In this document: positions 18,928-27,365 of the stretch, piece after piece | Layout of the letters: every line of letters begins with the position of its first letter | How positions within the stretch are numbered: the first letter of the stretch is position 1 | Source of the DNA: Bradyrhizobium genosp. SA-3 | GTDB taxonomy: Bacteria > Pseudomonadota > Alphaproteobacteria > Rhizobiales > Xanthobacteraceae | DNA: 64,000 bases | Assembly (NCBI RefSeq): GCF_004212635.1 | Contig: NZ_PSRT01000007.1 | Coordinates: 38,407 to 102,406 of the forward strand | Direction: 5' to 3' | Notes under the pieces: model-generated | The model's input: only the letters and a program-made list of their open reading frames with translations | Database searches by the model: none | What the model was told of the DNA's origin: nothing | Program-made: the position numbers and the translations under genes

Positions 18928-20402
18928 GTGACTCAACTCAACATGCGTTTCTCCGAAGACGAGCAGTCCCGGAACGTACGGACAGGTGCGCTCGCCGCGA
19001 TCGTCACTCAGGTCGTGCGTGTTGCGACACAGACCGGATCTGTGATCCTGCTCTCGCGCCTGCTGACGCCAGTCGACTTTGGTACTTATGCGATGGCTTC
19101 GCCGGTACTCGCCTTCGCGGTGCTATTCCAGGATCTCGGTCTTGGACACGCGACCGTGCAGAAGGACGAGTTGACGCACAACGAACTGAGTGCGCTGTTC
19201 TGGGTGAACCTCTCGGTCGGCGCGCTGCTGGCGGTCACCCAGATGGCGCTATCGCCACTTGTCGCCAGATTCTACAGCGCGCCGAATCTCGCCCCACTGA
19301 CCTCTGGTATGAGCGTCACGTTGCTGCTCAGCGGCGCTGACGTCCAGCATCTGTCGTTGCTGACGCGCCAGATGAGATTCTGGACGCTGGCAGGCCTGGA
19401 ATCCGCGGCCGCGCTGACTGGATTGCTGACCTCGGCCGTGGTCGCATTCGTCTATCATAGCTATTGGGCCATCCTCGCCGGCAGCTTGGCATCAGGCCTG
19501 GTGCTCGCGGGCGGCGCGTGGCTGAGTTCGGGATGGTTGCCGTCGAGGCCCGGCTCGATCACGGCTGCACGCGACATGCTGAACTTCGGGCTCGGCGTGA
19601 CCGGTTACAATTTCGCTGAATTCCTTTCCCGCAACACCGACGGGGTGCTGATCGGCAAAGTCTGGGGGGCAGCCTCGCTTGGCGCGTATAACCGCGCCTA
19701 CCGGCTGCTGCTGTTTCCGCTTCAGCAAGTCAGCAATCCGATGGTGCGGATCATGCTGCCGACGCTGTCGCGCCTGCTGAACGAGCCCGAGCGCTATCGG
19801 GATTCGTTCCGTCGCGCGCTGCTGCCGGCGTTCCTCCTCGTGTTGCCTGGCGTCGCCTTCATGATCGCATCCGCCGACACGCTTGTCGAAACTCTGCTCG
19901 GCGGCCAATGGAGCGAGGCTGCGCCGATCTTCGTCGCCCTCAGCATCGCCGGTCTGCTGCAGACCAGCAACAGCCCCGCCACCTGGCTGTTCCTCAGCCA
20001 GGGCCGCGCCAAGGAATACATGCGCTGGGCCTGTTCAATGTCTCAACATCGATTCTCGCCTTCATATGCGGGCTGCCGTTCGGACCAGTCGGCGTCGCCA
20101 GTGCATATTCGATCAGCGAGTGCGTGCGCACGCCCATCCTGTGGTGGCTGATTGGGCGAAGCGGCCCGGTGCGTCATCGAGACCTCATGAAAGTCGTCGG
20201 GCCTCATCTCGCCGGTGCCCTCGTTTCAGTCGTGATTGTGTGTCTGCTGCATCGCTGGCTGCTCGCGCGTTCGATCGGAGGGATTCCCGATTTGGCAGCC
20301 TGTTTCTGCCTTTCGTATGCGGTCTCGCTCACGATCATCGCGCTGTTTCCGGCCTGTCGCGGAGAAATCTGGCGCTACGCACGCAGCGTCCGTGGCGGAT
20401 AA
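18928..20402 (+). pseudogene. Wzx/PST-type polysaccharide flippase, frameshifted
   Basis: Would be a 491-residue membrane exporter of lipid-linked saccharides (MOP superfamily). GTG at 18928 has GAGGAGC upstream. The N-terminal part (TGALAAIVTQVVRVATQTGSVILLSRLLTP) and twelve-plus hydrophobic segments fit the family. The frame breaks near 20027-20029 (about residue 366): the G-run in tgcgctGGGcctg appears one base short. Adding one G joins YMRW to GLFNVSTSILAFICGLPFGPV, after which the second frame runs cleanly to 20402. Either a real single-base deletion or a homopolymer sequencing error. No glycosyltransferases are adjacent. Confidence 0.85.
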
Positions 20403-20541
20403 CACGATCGGCACCAAGCTCGTTGGCAAACAACGGAGCTGATTGCCACGTGATCAGGCACGCTAAAGCCGTGCGCCACAGCAGCGAACCGCAGTTCGCC
20501 GACCATGGCGCACGTGTCTCAAAATGTCCCGCTCGGGCCGA

Positions 20542-20835
20542 TCAATGCCTCACATGCTCGAACACCACGATCACGCCGGTCGGCTCCGGCTCGTGCGCCA
20601 TCAGGCGGGTCAGGTCGGAATCGCCCCAATCGGCGAGGCTGACGACTTCGCCGCTCTCGCGATCGGTACCGAGCGACGGTGTGGGCTCGAGAACTTTGAG
20701 GCCCATCTCGTCGACGAAGAAGGTGTGCTCACCGAACATGCTGTTGAGCTGCGGCATGGCGGGATGTTCGTCGGGCAGCACCTGAGCACCGAGTTGGTTG
20801 ACAGTCTGCTTCACTTGTTCGGATGTGAGCTTCAT
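20542..20835 (-). CDS. conserved small hypothetical protein
   Basis: 97 residues, beginning MKLTSEQVKQTVNQLGAQVLPDEHPAMPQL. It is acidic, soluble and without signal or membrane segment. The ATG at 20835 follows GGAGCAGC, which decides the start. An in-frame ATG at 20994 would extend it to 150 residues, but that leader looks like non-coding sequence. It sits downstream of the broken glycosylase gene on the same strand. Function not recognised. Confidence 0.6.
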   Translation of the reverse strand: MKLTSEQVKQTVNQLGAQVLPDEHPAMPQLNSMFGEHTFFVDEMGLKVLEPTPSLGTDRESGEVVSLADWGDSDLTRLMAHEPEPTGVIVVFEHVRH

Positions 20836-21053
20836 GAGCTGCTCCGTTCTGTCACGTCGGGTTTCATTGAGCTGAGCCAAAGCGGATGTTCCCTGCGCCG
20901 GTGTGCCGCCTGGCTCAAACTCCGAACAAGTGCTGCGCACAAATGTTCCTTCGAAATGTATTTCGTGATCGAGCGTTGCCTCTGCCGCGCTCATGGCACG
21001 GGATCGCCACAGGATGTCCACGATCCAGCGGCCAACGGCGTTCCATGGACCCG

Positions 21054-21740
21054 CTACTCGCTCCTGTCCTCGCCGATCGACAGCGCGCAGATGCGTGACA
21101 GGTAGGTGTAGGGCAGGCCGGTCTCCTCGGACCAGGCGTTGAATTGCGCCTGCACCTTGGCGAGATCGCCCTTCGACTTCACCTCTTCGGCAATGTCGAG
21201 ACCTGTATCGCGCAGGCAAGCCACCACGTCCTTGGAGGTCACAAAACCGTCCCAGCCGATGAAGCGCAGCAGCATCTGGCCGGTGTTGCCCCCTAACCGG
21301 CTGCCGCGCTTGGTGAGGAGATCGAGCAGGCCGACCTCGTCGGACGATGGCCATTTCGCCAGAAACTTGCCGAAGCTGCCGTGTTCCTTCGCGATCGCCT
21401 GCACGAAAGCGGCATTGTCGCGCACCGACATGATCTTGGCGCCGTTGCGCACGATGCGTGCATCGCGCAGCAGGCCTTCCCATTAATCCTCGGGCTGGAA
21501 GCTGAGCTTGGCCGGCTGGAAATGCAGGAAGGCGTCTTCGAAACTGTCCCATTTCGTCTCGATCACGCTCCAGGCAAAGCCGGCGCAGAACACCCGCTTC
21601 GTCATCTCGGCGAGGATGCGGTCGTCGCCGAGCTTCGCCAGCCGCTTGAGGTCCGGCTTGTTAGGCATCAGCTTCTCCAGCGCCTTGGGCCCGCCCTTGC
21701 GCTTCTCGGCACGGGCACGAATGGTCTTGAAGGGGGTCAT
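21054..21740 (-). pseudogene. DNA-3-methyladenine glycosylase I family, interrupted by in-frame stop
   Basis: Would be a 228-residue HhH-GPD-type base-excision enzyme of the Tag group (assignment by recollection of family members). The reading frame from ATG 21740 (MTPFKTIRARAEKRKGG) is continuous to 21054 except for one TAA at 21483-21485 (codon 86). That stop lies between LSFQPED and WEGLLRDARIVRNGAKI, where a Tyr codon (TAC/TAT) would be natural. Both sides stay in the same frame, so this is a point nonsense mutation rather than an indel. Residual expression of two fragments is possible but unlikely to be functional. Confidence 0.75.
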
Positions 21741-21901
21741 ACGGACACGAGCGATTGAAGGGTGCGCCACGAGATCAGAATTCGATGAGCCGGTCCAGCC
21801 CGCTGCGCGGATTGACGAGAGGGGCAACCGTGCTGGCCTGCTTCTTGCTTCATGACATTTGGTATTTCCTGACATATTCAATTTTCCGCGGACGGATTTT
21901 A

Positions 21902-22729
21902 ATGCGCTGCCTGGTCGTCGCCGACCTGCATTATTCGCTGCCTCAGCTCGACTGGCTGGTCAGCGCGGCGCCGCAGTTCGACCTCGTGATCTTCGCGGGC
22001 GATGCGCTCGACATCGGCTCGATGGTGGATTTCCGCGCGCAGATCGTGGTGGTGAAGAAGTACCTCGCGCTGCTCGCCGCGAAGACCCGCGTGATCCTCT
22101 GCTCCGGCAATCACGACCTCGATGAACGCAATGCGGACGGCGAGAAGATCTCGCGCTGGATCTCGGAGGTACGAGAGCTTGGGATTGCCTGCGACGGCGA
22201 CAGCCTCAGCATTGGCGACACCCTGTTCACGGTATGCCCGTGGTGGGACGGCCCGCTGGTCAAGCAGCGCCTCGTCACCCAGCTCGGCAACGCCGCGACT
22301 CGCCGCCCGCGGCGCTGGATCTGGGCCCATCATGCACCGCCGGCGGAATCGCCGACGAGCTGGGGCGGCAAGCGCTTCTTCGGCGACGTCGAGCTGGTGC
22401 AATGGATCATGCAGTACCAGCCGGCGATGGTGATCTCCGGCCATGTGCATCAGTCGCCCTTCATCACCAATGGCTCGTGGTTCGACCGGCTGGGCGAGAG
22501 CTGGGTCTTCAACACCGGCCTGCAACCCGGCCGTCCCCCAACCTACATCGTGCTCGACTTCGATGCGGACAAGGCGTTCTGGCTTGCGGCCGGGGAAGCG
22601 CAATGGATCGACCTGAGCGCGCCGCTGAAGCGGCCCGCCGCGCCCATCGAGGCGCCGCCGGACTGGCTCAGATCCTTGGATCGGATTGCCGATCCGAGCC
22701 TGGCGAGACCTCCTGCGGCGGCAGGTTGA
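21902..22729 (+). CDS. calcineurin-like metallophosphoesterase
   Basis: Cytoplasmic hydrolase with a dinuclear metal centre, 275 residues. All family blocks are present: VVADLHYS, FAGDALD, LCSGNHDLDE, IWAHHAP and ISGHVHQSP. This matches single-domain metallophosphoesterases; the phosphoester substrate cannot be predicted. ATG at 21902 opens directly at the beta-strand MRCLVVADLH, so the longer in-frame start at 21755 is rejected. Its last 62 bases overlap the convergent cyclic-nucleotide-binding gene. Confidence 0.88.
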   Translation: MRCLVVADLHYSLPQLDWLVSAAPQFDLVIFAGDALDIGSMVDFRAQIVVVKKYLALLAAKTRVILCSGNHDLDERNADGEKISRWISEVRELGIACDGDSLSIGDTLFTVCPWWDGPLVKQRLVTQLGNAATRRPRRWIWAHHAPPAESPTSWGGKRFFGDVELVQWIMQYQPAMVISGHVHQSPFITNGSWFDRLGESWVFNTGLQPGRPPTYIVLDFDADKAFWLAAGEAQWIDLSAPLKRPAAPIEAPPDWLRSLDRIADPSLARPPAAAG

Positions 22730-23153
22730 TCATGCTCTGCAGCACCTCGCCGACCATCGCCAGATGGGTCCCGTGGTCTGCATATTGCCGCTTGAGATCG
22801 GCGAGATAGGTGTTGGCGACGTTGAGCCGCTGCGCCAGCATCTTCGCGATCAGAAGCGCCATGCCGGGCTGCTGCTCGAGGAACGAGGCGGCATCTTCGA
22901 ATTCGTAGATGACCGCGTCGGCGCAGGCCCGCACCGTCGCGGTATGCGGCTGGCTCAGCAGTACCGACATTTCGCCGAGCACAGCACCCGGCTCGGTGAC
23001 GGTGGCAACCACCATCTCGCCCTTGAGCACCTCGAGCTTGCCCTGCATCAGCACGTAGAGATGGCCGCTGGTGCCGCCCTCGGTGATCACCACGGTACCG
23101 GCTTTGACCTGCCGCTCCGTTCCGCCAGTGCAATAATCCAGAACTGCGCGCAT
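22668..23153 (-). CDS. cyclic-nucleotide-binding domain protein without DNA-binding domain
   Basis: 161 residues with one cNMP-binding fold (about 15-120): the beta-roll VITEGGTSGHLYVLMQGKLEVLKG and the phosphate-binding cassette around PGAVLGEMSVLLSQPHTATVRA. The cassette is close to the GE-RTA type, with His in place of Arg before the TA, so cyclic nucleotide affinity is uncertain. A helical tail (LLIAKMLAQRLNVANTYLADL) resembles the CRP dimer helix, but no helix-turn-helix follows. ATG 23153 is preceded by GAGGGGAG. Its 3' end overlaps the phosphoesterase gene tail-to-tail. Confidence 0.82.
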   Translation of the reverse strand: MRAVLDYCTGGTERQVKAGTVVITEGGTSGHLYVLMQGKLEVLKGEMVVATVTEPGAVLGEMSVLLSQPHTATVRACADAVIYEFEDAASFLEQQPGMALLIAKMLAQRLNVANTYLADLKRQYADHGTHLAMVGEVLQSMINLPPQEVSPGSDRQSDPRI

Positions 23154-23236
23154 CGCCAAAGGCTCCCCTCACGGCGACAGTAGAGCAGGATCCACGCCCT
23201 GCGCTTGCTCAAAATTACACCAAGTGAAGGCCGGCG

Positions 23237-23977
23237 TCACGCTCGTGAGAGCGCAGGCACCTCCTCGGGCATGATCGCCTGGAGGCCGCCGAAACGGCGT
23301 TCGCGACCATGGAAAGCGGCGAGCGCCTCGGCGAGATCGCCGGCATCGAATTCCGGCCACATCCGCTCGGTGAAGTGCAACTCGGCATAAGCACCTTCCC
23401 AGAGCAGGAAGTCCGACAGCCGCTTCTCGCCCGAGGTGCGGATGATGAGATCGACGTCGCGCAGGCCGGCCTCGCCGGTGACGAGCTGCGAGAACGCTTC
23501 GCGGGTGAGGCTGGTCAGCGCCGCTGCCTTCGCCGCGGCATTGAGGATGGCGTCGCGCGCGGAATAATCGACCGCGATGCGCAAATGCAGCGTGCTGCCT
23601 TGAGCGGTCGCCTCTTCGGCACGCGCGATCGCGCTGGCGATGCCGTCGGGCAGGCGGTCGCGGCGGCCGATCACGGTGAGGCGCACGCCGTTCTTGACCA
23701 GGCTCTGCACTTCATTGGAAAGGTAGAATCGCAGCAGCGTCATCAGCGCGGCGACCTCGGCCTTGGGCCTGCGCCAATTGTCGGTGGAGAAGGCATAGAG
23801 CGTCAGCGTGCCGATGCCCTGCTTGGGCGCGGCCTCGACGATGCGTCGGATCGTCTCGACGCCGGCCTCGTGGCCGCGCAAACGCGACAGGCCGCGCCGC
23901 GTCGCCCATCTGCCGTTGCCGTCCATGATGATGCCGACGTGAAGCTTGTCGTCGCAGGACACAGGGTTACTTTGCAT
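23237..23977 (-). CDS. uppS: cis-prenyltransferase (undecaprenyl diphosphate synthase family)
   Basis: Condenses isopentenyl diphosphate onto an allylic diphosphate to make cis-polyprenyl diphosphate; 246 residues. The catalytic motif HVGIIMDGNGRWATRRG is at the N-terminus, FSTDNWRRP is the second block, and RTSGEKRLSDFLLWEGAYAELHF is the C-terminal signature. ATG at 23977 has GGAGAC upstream. The start codon lies inside the palindrome ACTTTG-N5-CAAAGT. It is not next to frr/cdsA/dxr, the usual home of housekeeping uppS, so this is probably a second enzyme (inference). It is co-directional with the regulator and membrane-protein genes. Confidence 0.93.
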   Translation of the reverse strand: MQSNPVSCDDKLHVGIIMDGNGRWATRRGLSRLRGHEAGVETIRRIVEAAPKQGIGTLTLYAFSTDNWRRPKAEVAALMTLLRFYLSNEVQSLVKNGVRLTVIGRRDRLPDGIASAIARAEEATAQGSTLHLRIAVDYSARDAILNAAAKAAALTSLTREAFSQLVTGEAGLRDVDLIIRTSGEKRLSDFLLWEGAYAELHFTERMWPEFDAGDLAEALAAFHGRERRFGGLQAIMPEEVPALSRA

Positions 23978-23985
23978 TACAAAGT
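23969..23985. promoter_or_regulatory. 17-bp operator palindrome over the uppS start codon
   Basis: ACTTTGCATTACAAAGT, a perfect 6-5-6 inverted repeat. The same arms occur at 25036-25052 in the promoter of this operon. The uppS ATG (reverse of 23975-23977) lies in its centre. Proposed target: the winged-HTH regulator encoded at 24005-24379. Confidence 0.65.
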
Positions 23986-24004
23986 CTCCGGTCAAAAAGG
24001 GGGT

Positions 24005-24379
24005 TTAGGTCGAAACGAAACCGAGGCGTCCGAGCGGCGGTGCCTCGCGGCCGGCGGCCTTGGCGGCATCGCGCACGAGACGTTCGAGCACGGCGAGATA
24101 GTCGAGGAAGCGGCGGCGGCCGGACTTGGTGAGGCGACAGGTCGTGTGCGGGCGGTTGCCCTCATAACCCTTGGTCACCTCGACGAGGCCGGCCTCCTGC
24201 AGCACGGCAAGATGCCGGCTGAGATTGCCATCGGTGAGGCCGCAGAGCTGCTTGAGGTCGGCGAATGCCAGCCCCTTGGGATGTGCCATCAACGAGGTCA
24301 GCAGGCCGAGCCTCGCCTTCTCGTGGATGACGCGATCAAGCCCTTCATAGGAGAAGGGCGCGCTGTCAGACTTCGACAT
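24005..24379 (-). CDS. winged-helix transcriptional regulator (HTH_34 / MarR-ArsR-like)
   Basis: 124 residues, one winged-helix domain: EKARLGLLTSLMAHPKGLAFADLKQLCGLTDGNLSRHLAVLQEAGLVEVTKGYEGNRPHTTCRLTKSGR, with the recognition helix at LTDGNLSRHLAVL. No ligand domain is visible. ATG at 24379 is preceded by GGAGACCACG. It sits between a membrane-protein gene, which it overlaps by 14 bases, and uppS, 27 bases downstream. The repeated palindrome ACTTTG-N5-CAAAGT at the operon promoter and at uppS is the likely operator, implying autoregulation (inference). Confidence 0.85.
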   Translation of the reverse strand: MSKSDSAPFSYEGLDRVIHEKARLGLLTSLMAHPKGLAFADLKQLCGLTDGNLSRHLAVLQEAGLVEVTKGYEGNRPHTTCRLTKSGRRRFLDYLAVLERLVRDAAKAAGREAPPLGRLGFVST

Positions 24380-24983
24380 CGTGGTCTCCGGACGCAACAT
24401 ACAGAATGGCAGCCATCACCGACTGCCCGATCGCGAAGGGCAGACCCATGGTCCATGGCGACAGCGTGTGGGTTTGGCTGGCGTGCACCACCACTGCAAA
24501 GCCTGAAACGAAATACCAGGCGCCGGCGAGCGCGACGGTGCGCGGCAGCGAGCGGACGGAAGCGAAAATGCCAAGCGACACCAGGATCTGCCACAAGCCG
24601 GGCAACAGCCACAGCGTTTCCGCCGCAAATTTCCACATCACTACCGCAAGCAGCACGCCGGCGACGCCTGCGGGCAGAAAATGCTCGACCGCCTGATGGA
24701 TCATGGCATCGGCGAGGCCGGAATGATGGCGGCGCGAGCGCGCGCGCATCTCGATCCCGATTATCAGGCCGGAGAGCACTGCGGCGATGAACCAGCCGAA
24801 GAAGAAGCTGAGCGGCTCGCCGGTGGGATCGCCGAGCAGCCAGAATTGCAGAATCGCGGTGATGAGCGCGACCGCGGCGGTCACGGCCATGGTCGCCGGG
24901 CCGTAGCCGCGGAACGCAGTGCCCGCCGCGATCTGGCTGCGGATCGCCACGATGTCGGCCAGTGCCTTGTCGAGATCGCGCAT
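24366..24983 (-). CDS. multi-spanning membrane protein of unknown function
   Basis: 205 residues. A soluble N-terminal part, MRDLDKALADIVAIRSQIAAGTAFRGYGPA, is followed by about five or six hydrophobic helices, starting at TMAVTAAVALITAILQFWLL and ending at FAIGQSVMAAILYVA. I recognise no catalytic motif. ATG at 24983 is the preferred start; the ribosome site is weak and an upstream GTG cannot be excluded. It is the first gene of the operon with the winged-HTH regulator and uppS, so a role at the membrane linked to polyprenyl lipid or to signal sensing is possible but unproven. Confidence 0.75.
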   Translation of the reverse strand: MRDLDKALADIVAIRSQIAAGTAFRGYGPATMAVTAAVALITAILQFWLLGDPTGEPLSFFFGWFIAAVLSGLIIGIEMRARSRRHHSGLADAMIHQAVEHFLPAGVAGVLLAVVMWKFAAETLWLLPGLWQILVSLGIFASVRSLPRTVALAGAWYFVSGFAVVVHASQTHTLSPWTMGLPFAIGQSVMAAILYVASGDHDVEV

Positions 24984-25035
24984 TGGCAACGCCAAAACCT
25001 CGTTCCGCCCATGCTTCCCCGGGACTGCTCCCGTA

Positions 25036-25052
25036 ACTTTGTATCGCAAAGT
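25036..25052. promoter_or_regulatory. 17-bp operator palindrome in the regulator/uppS operon promoter
   Basis: ACTTTGTATCGCAAAGT, a perfect 6-5-6 inverted repeat overlapping the -10 box of the minus-strand promoter. An extra CAAAGT half-site is at 25064-25069 in the -10/-35 spacer. Confidence 0.7.
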
Positions 25053-25077
25053 ATATAGCACTGCAAAGTAATGGCAA
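25050..25077 (-). promoter_or_regulatory. sigma-70-type promoter of the membrane protein/regulator/uppS operon
   Basis: On the minus strand TTGCCA (25077-25072), a 16-bp spacer and TATACT (25055-25050). The start of transcription would be near 25043, about 60 bases before the ATG at 24983. The palindrome over the -10 box suits a repressor. Confidence 0.6.
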
Positions 25078-25182
25078 GTGCCGATGTCGCGGCAGCTAGA
25101 TCGGACTTGTGCGAACAACTGGCGGTTGCGCGACACCGCATCCCACAGATAAGATGGAGCGAAAAGCATTCCGGGGGCTGGT

Positions 25183-26427
25183 ATGTGGCTTAAGTCATTT
25201 GTCGTTGCGTCTTTGTTGCACGTGGGTGTCGTCAGCGTCGCGCATGCGGCGGGACCGTTCGGCTCCGTCAATGTCGGCAACTGGATCGGCGGCGCCTTCA
25301 GCAATGATGAGACGGGAGCGTTCTCGCATTGCGCGGCCACCGCGCCTTACGCCAACGGGGTGAGTCTCGTCGTCGCGCAGAATGCGGCCGGCTCCTGGCT
25401 TCTGAGCCTTGCCAGCCCCGGCTTTCGCTTCAACAAGGGCGATACCGCGCCCGTCGACTTCATCTTCGACGGCCAGGAGCAGGCCAGGTTGTTTGCGACC
25501 TCCAACGCCCCCAACATGGTGACGACCATCCTGCCCCTCAATGTCGCTCGCACCTTCCAGAAGGCAAGCCTGATGGTAGTGACGACCAACGGCAGCAAGC
25601 CACTCCAGTTCGTGTTGACGTCGACGGCACCCATGGTCGCGGCGCTGGCGAACTGCGTCACGCGGGTGAAGGCGGATGGGCTCAGCAAGGCGGGGGACTT
25701 CACCAAGGGTACAGCGAAGCCAGCGGCCACAGCGGACAAGCAGGCACCACCGCCGGCCAGCAAGTCCGCCAAGTCCAAGAGCGGCACCGGCTTCGTGGTC
25801 AGCGCCAATGGGCACATCGTCACGAACAACCATGTGATCGAGGGTTGCAGCGACCTCAAGGGCAATCTCACGGGCGAGGCCGCAATGGTGTTGCGCGTCG
25901 TATCGAGCGACGCAAACAACGATCTGGCACTCTTGCAGGCGCCGTCGACAGCGACGTTCAAGGAGTTTGCCCGGATTCGCGACCGCTCGATCCGCTCCGG
26001 CGACTCCGTCGTCGCGATCGGCTTTCCCTATCACGGGCTGCTGAGCTCGGACTTCACCGTGACCACCGGTATCGTGAGCTCGCTCAGTGGCATGCGCAAC
26101 GATTCGCGTTTCCTGCAGATCAGCGCGCCCGTGCAGCCCGGCAATAGCGGCGGCCCGCTGTTCGACACCACCGGGCAGGTCGTGGGTGTGGTCACCGGAA
26201 AGCTCGACAATCTGCGGATCGCGGTCGCAACCGGGAACATCCCCGAAAACATCAACTTCGCCATCAAGACCGGCGCGCTGCGCGACTTCCTCGACAATTC
26301 CGTGGTGCCCTACCAGACCGCCGAGCCGAAGAGCGAGCTCAAGACGACCGACATCGCCGGCAACGCCCGGCCCTATACGATGCTGATCTCGTGCAACGCG
26401 ACCGAACAGGCCGACGCGAAGCAGTGA
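25183..26427 (+). CDS. secreted trypsin-like (S1C) serine protease
   Basis: 414 residues with a Sec signal peptide (about 1-22, ending AHAA). An N-terminal domain of about 175 residues of unknown role precedes a Pro/Ala/Lys linker (about 180-205). The protease domain carries His in VTNNHVIEG, Asp in NNDLALLQ and Ser in VQPGNSGGPL. All three triad residues are intact. There is no PDZ domain, unlike DegP/HtrA. ATG at 25183 is directly followed by the signal sequence MWLKSFVVASLLHVG. It is monocistronic and divergent from the uppS operon. Confidence 0.88.
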   Translation: MWLKSFVVASLLHVGVVSVAHAAGPFGSVNVGNWIGGAFSNDETGAFSHCAATAPYANGVSLVVAQNAAGSWLLSLASPGFRFNKGDTAPVDFIFDGQEQARLFATSNAPNMVTTILPLNVARTFQKASLMVVTTNGSKPLQFVLTSTAPMVAALANCVTRVKADGLSKAGDFTKGTAKPAATADKQAPPPASKSAKSKSGTGFVVSANGHIVTNNHVIEGCSDLKGNLTGEAAMVLRVVSSDANNDLALLQAPSTATFKEFARIRDRSIRSGDSVVAIGFPYHGLLSSDFTVTTGIVSSLSGMRNDSRFLQISAPVQPGNSGGPLFDTTGQVVGVVTGKLDNLRIAVATGNIPENINFAIKTGALRDFLDNSVVPYQTAEPKSELKTTDIAGNARPYTMLISCNATEQADAKQ

Positions 26428-26456
26428 AGGCGGGCACCGACCGCGCCTAACCTCCG

Positions 26457-26587
26457 ACGTCTCCTGGCGAAAGCCAGGACCCATTACCCCAACCAGGGGT
26501 TTGGCGAAGATTGGTCGTTCGGTACGACAACCGAGCGCCATCGATAGATTCCGCGGTATGGGTCCTGGCCTTCGCCAGGACGACATC
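26457..26587. repeat. intergenic palindromic repeat, family C
   Basis: Outer arms 'tcctggcgaaagccaggaccca' and 'tgggtcctggccttcgccagga' are inverted around an inner segment with 'ggttcgg/cgaac'-like pieces. A close relative is at 32091-32221. Confidence 0.8.
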
Positions 26588-26606
26588 GAGAAACGAACCG
26601 CTCCCC

Positions 26607-27344
26607 TCACCCGTGGCAGCACGCCTCCTTCGTCGCCTGCGGTTCGTACTGGTCGCGCAGGCGAACCCAGTCCATCGGATAGGGCAAGCCCTCCTCGTGA
26701 CGGCCGAGCGGCGTGAGATCGAGGTACTGATAAGCGGCGTTCATCATATCGAGGCCGCGGGCGAAGCATGAGTAGGTGTGGAAGATCTCGCCAGCCTCAT
26801 TGCGAAAGAACACGCTGATGCCGGGCAGCTCGGGCCCGTAGAACGGCGTGGTGCCGAAATTGTATTTCGGCACGCCCTTGTCGATCTGCTCGGGTGTGAA
26901 CGAGACTTCGTAATCGTAGTTGAAGTCGTTGCTTCCCGAGGAGACCCAGTCGAAGGTCCAGCCCATCCGCTTCTTGAACGCGTCGAGCTTGGCAACGGTC
27001 GCAAGCGAGATCGCAACCATGCCGGTGTCGCGCGCGGCCAGATGCGGCACCATGCGCTCGAAACCGTCGGCCCAGAACGAGCAGCTCTTGCAGGCGGCGT
27101 CCCAATCCGGTGCGAACATCACGTGCTGCACCACGAGCTGCGGCCGGCCCTTGAAGAGATCGCCGAGCGTCAGCTTGCCGTTCGGTCCGTCGAACACGTA
27201 GGTCTTGTCGACCTTGACCCAGGGCAATGCTCGGCGCTCCTCGGCCAGACGCTCGCTGGCCGCAGTGAGCTCCTTCTCATGGGCGAGATGAGCCTTGCGG
27301 GCGGCGATCCATTGCTCGCGCGAGACGATCTGATGTTGCTGCAT
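26607..27344 (-). CDS. DUF899 family (thioredoxin-like) protein
   Basis: 245 residues of the DUF899 family, predicted to have a thioredoxin-like fold. Recognisable blocks are PWVKVDKTYVFDGPNGKLTLGDLF, FAPDWDAACKSCSFWADGF (the C-x-x-C-like site is CKSC) and VFFRNEAGEIFHTYSCFARG near the C-terminus. ATG at 27344 follows GAGGAGGACACC. It is the last gene of a minus-strand run with an SRPBCC protein and an ArsR regulator, a common pairing in soil bacteria. Biochemical role unknown. Confidence 0.85.
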   Translation of the reverse strand: MQQHQIVSREQWIAARKAHLAHEKELTAASERLAEERRALPWVKVDKTYVFDGPNGKLTLGDLFKGRPQLVVQHVMFAPDWDAACKSCSFWADGFERMVPHLAARDTGMVAISLATVAKLDAFKKRMGWTFDWVSSGSNDFNYDYEVSFTPEQIDKGVPKYNFGTTPFYGPELPGISVFFRNEAGEIFHTYSCFARGLDMMNAAYQYLDLTPLGRHEEGLPYPMDWVRLRDQYEPQATKEACCHG

Positions 27345-27365
27345 GGTGTCCTCCTCTGATCGGGA

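Noticed and set aside
20836..20994. N-terminal extension of the small hypothetical protein to ATG 20994
   Set aside because: The extension lacks a ribosome site and has atypical composition, while ATG 20835 has GGAGC correctly placed.
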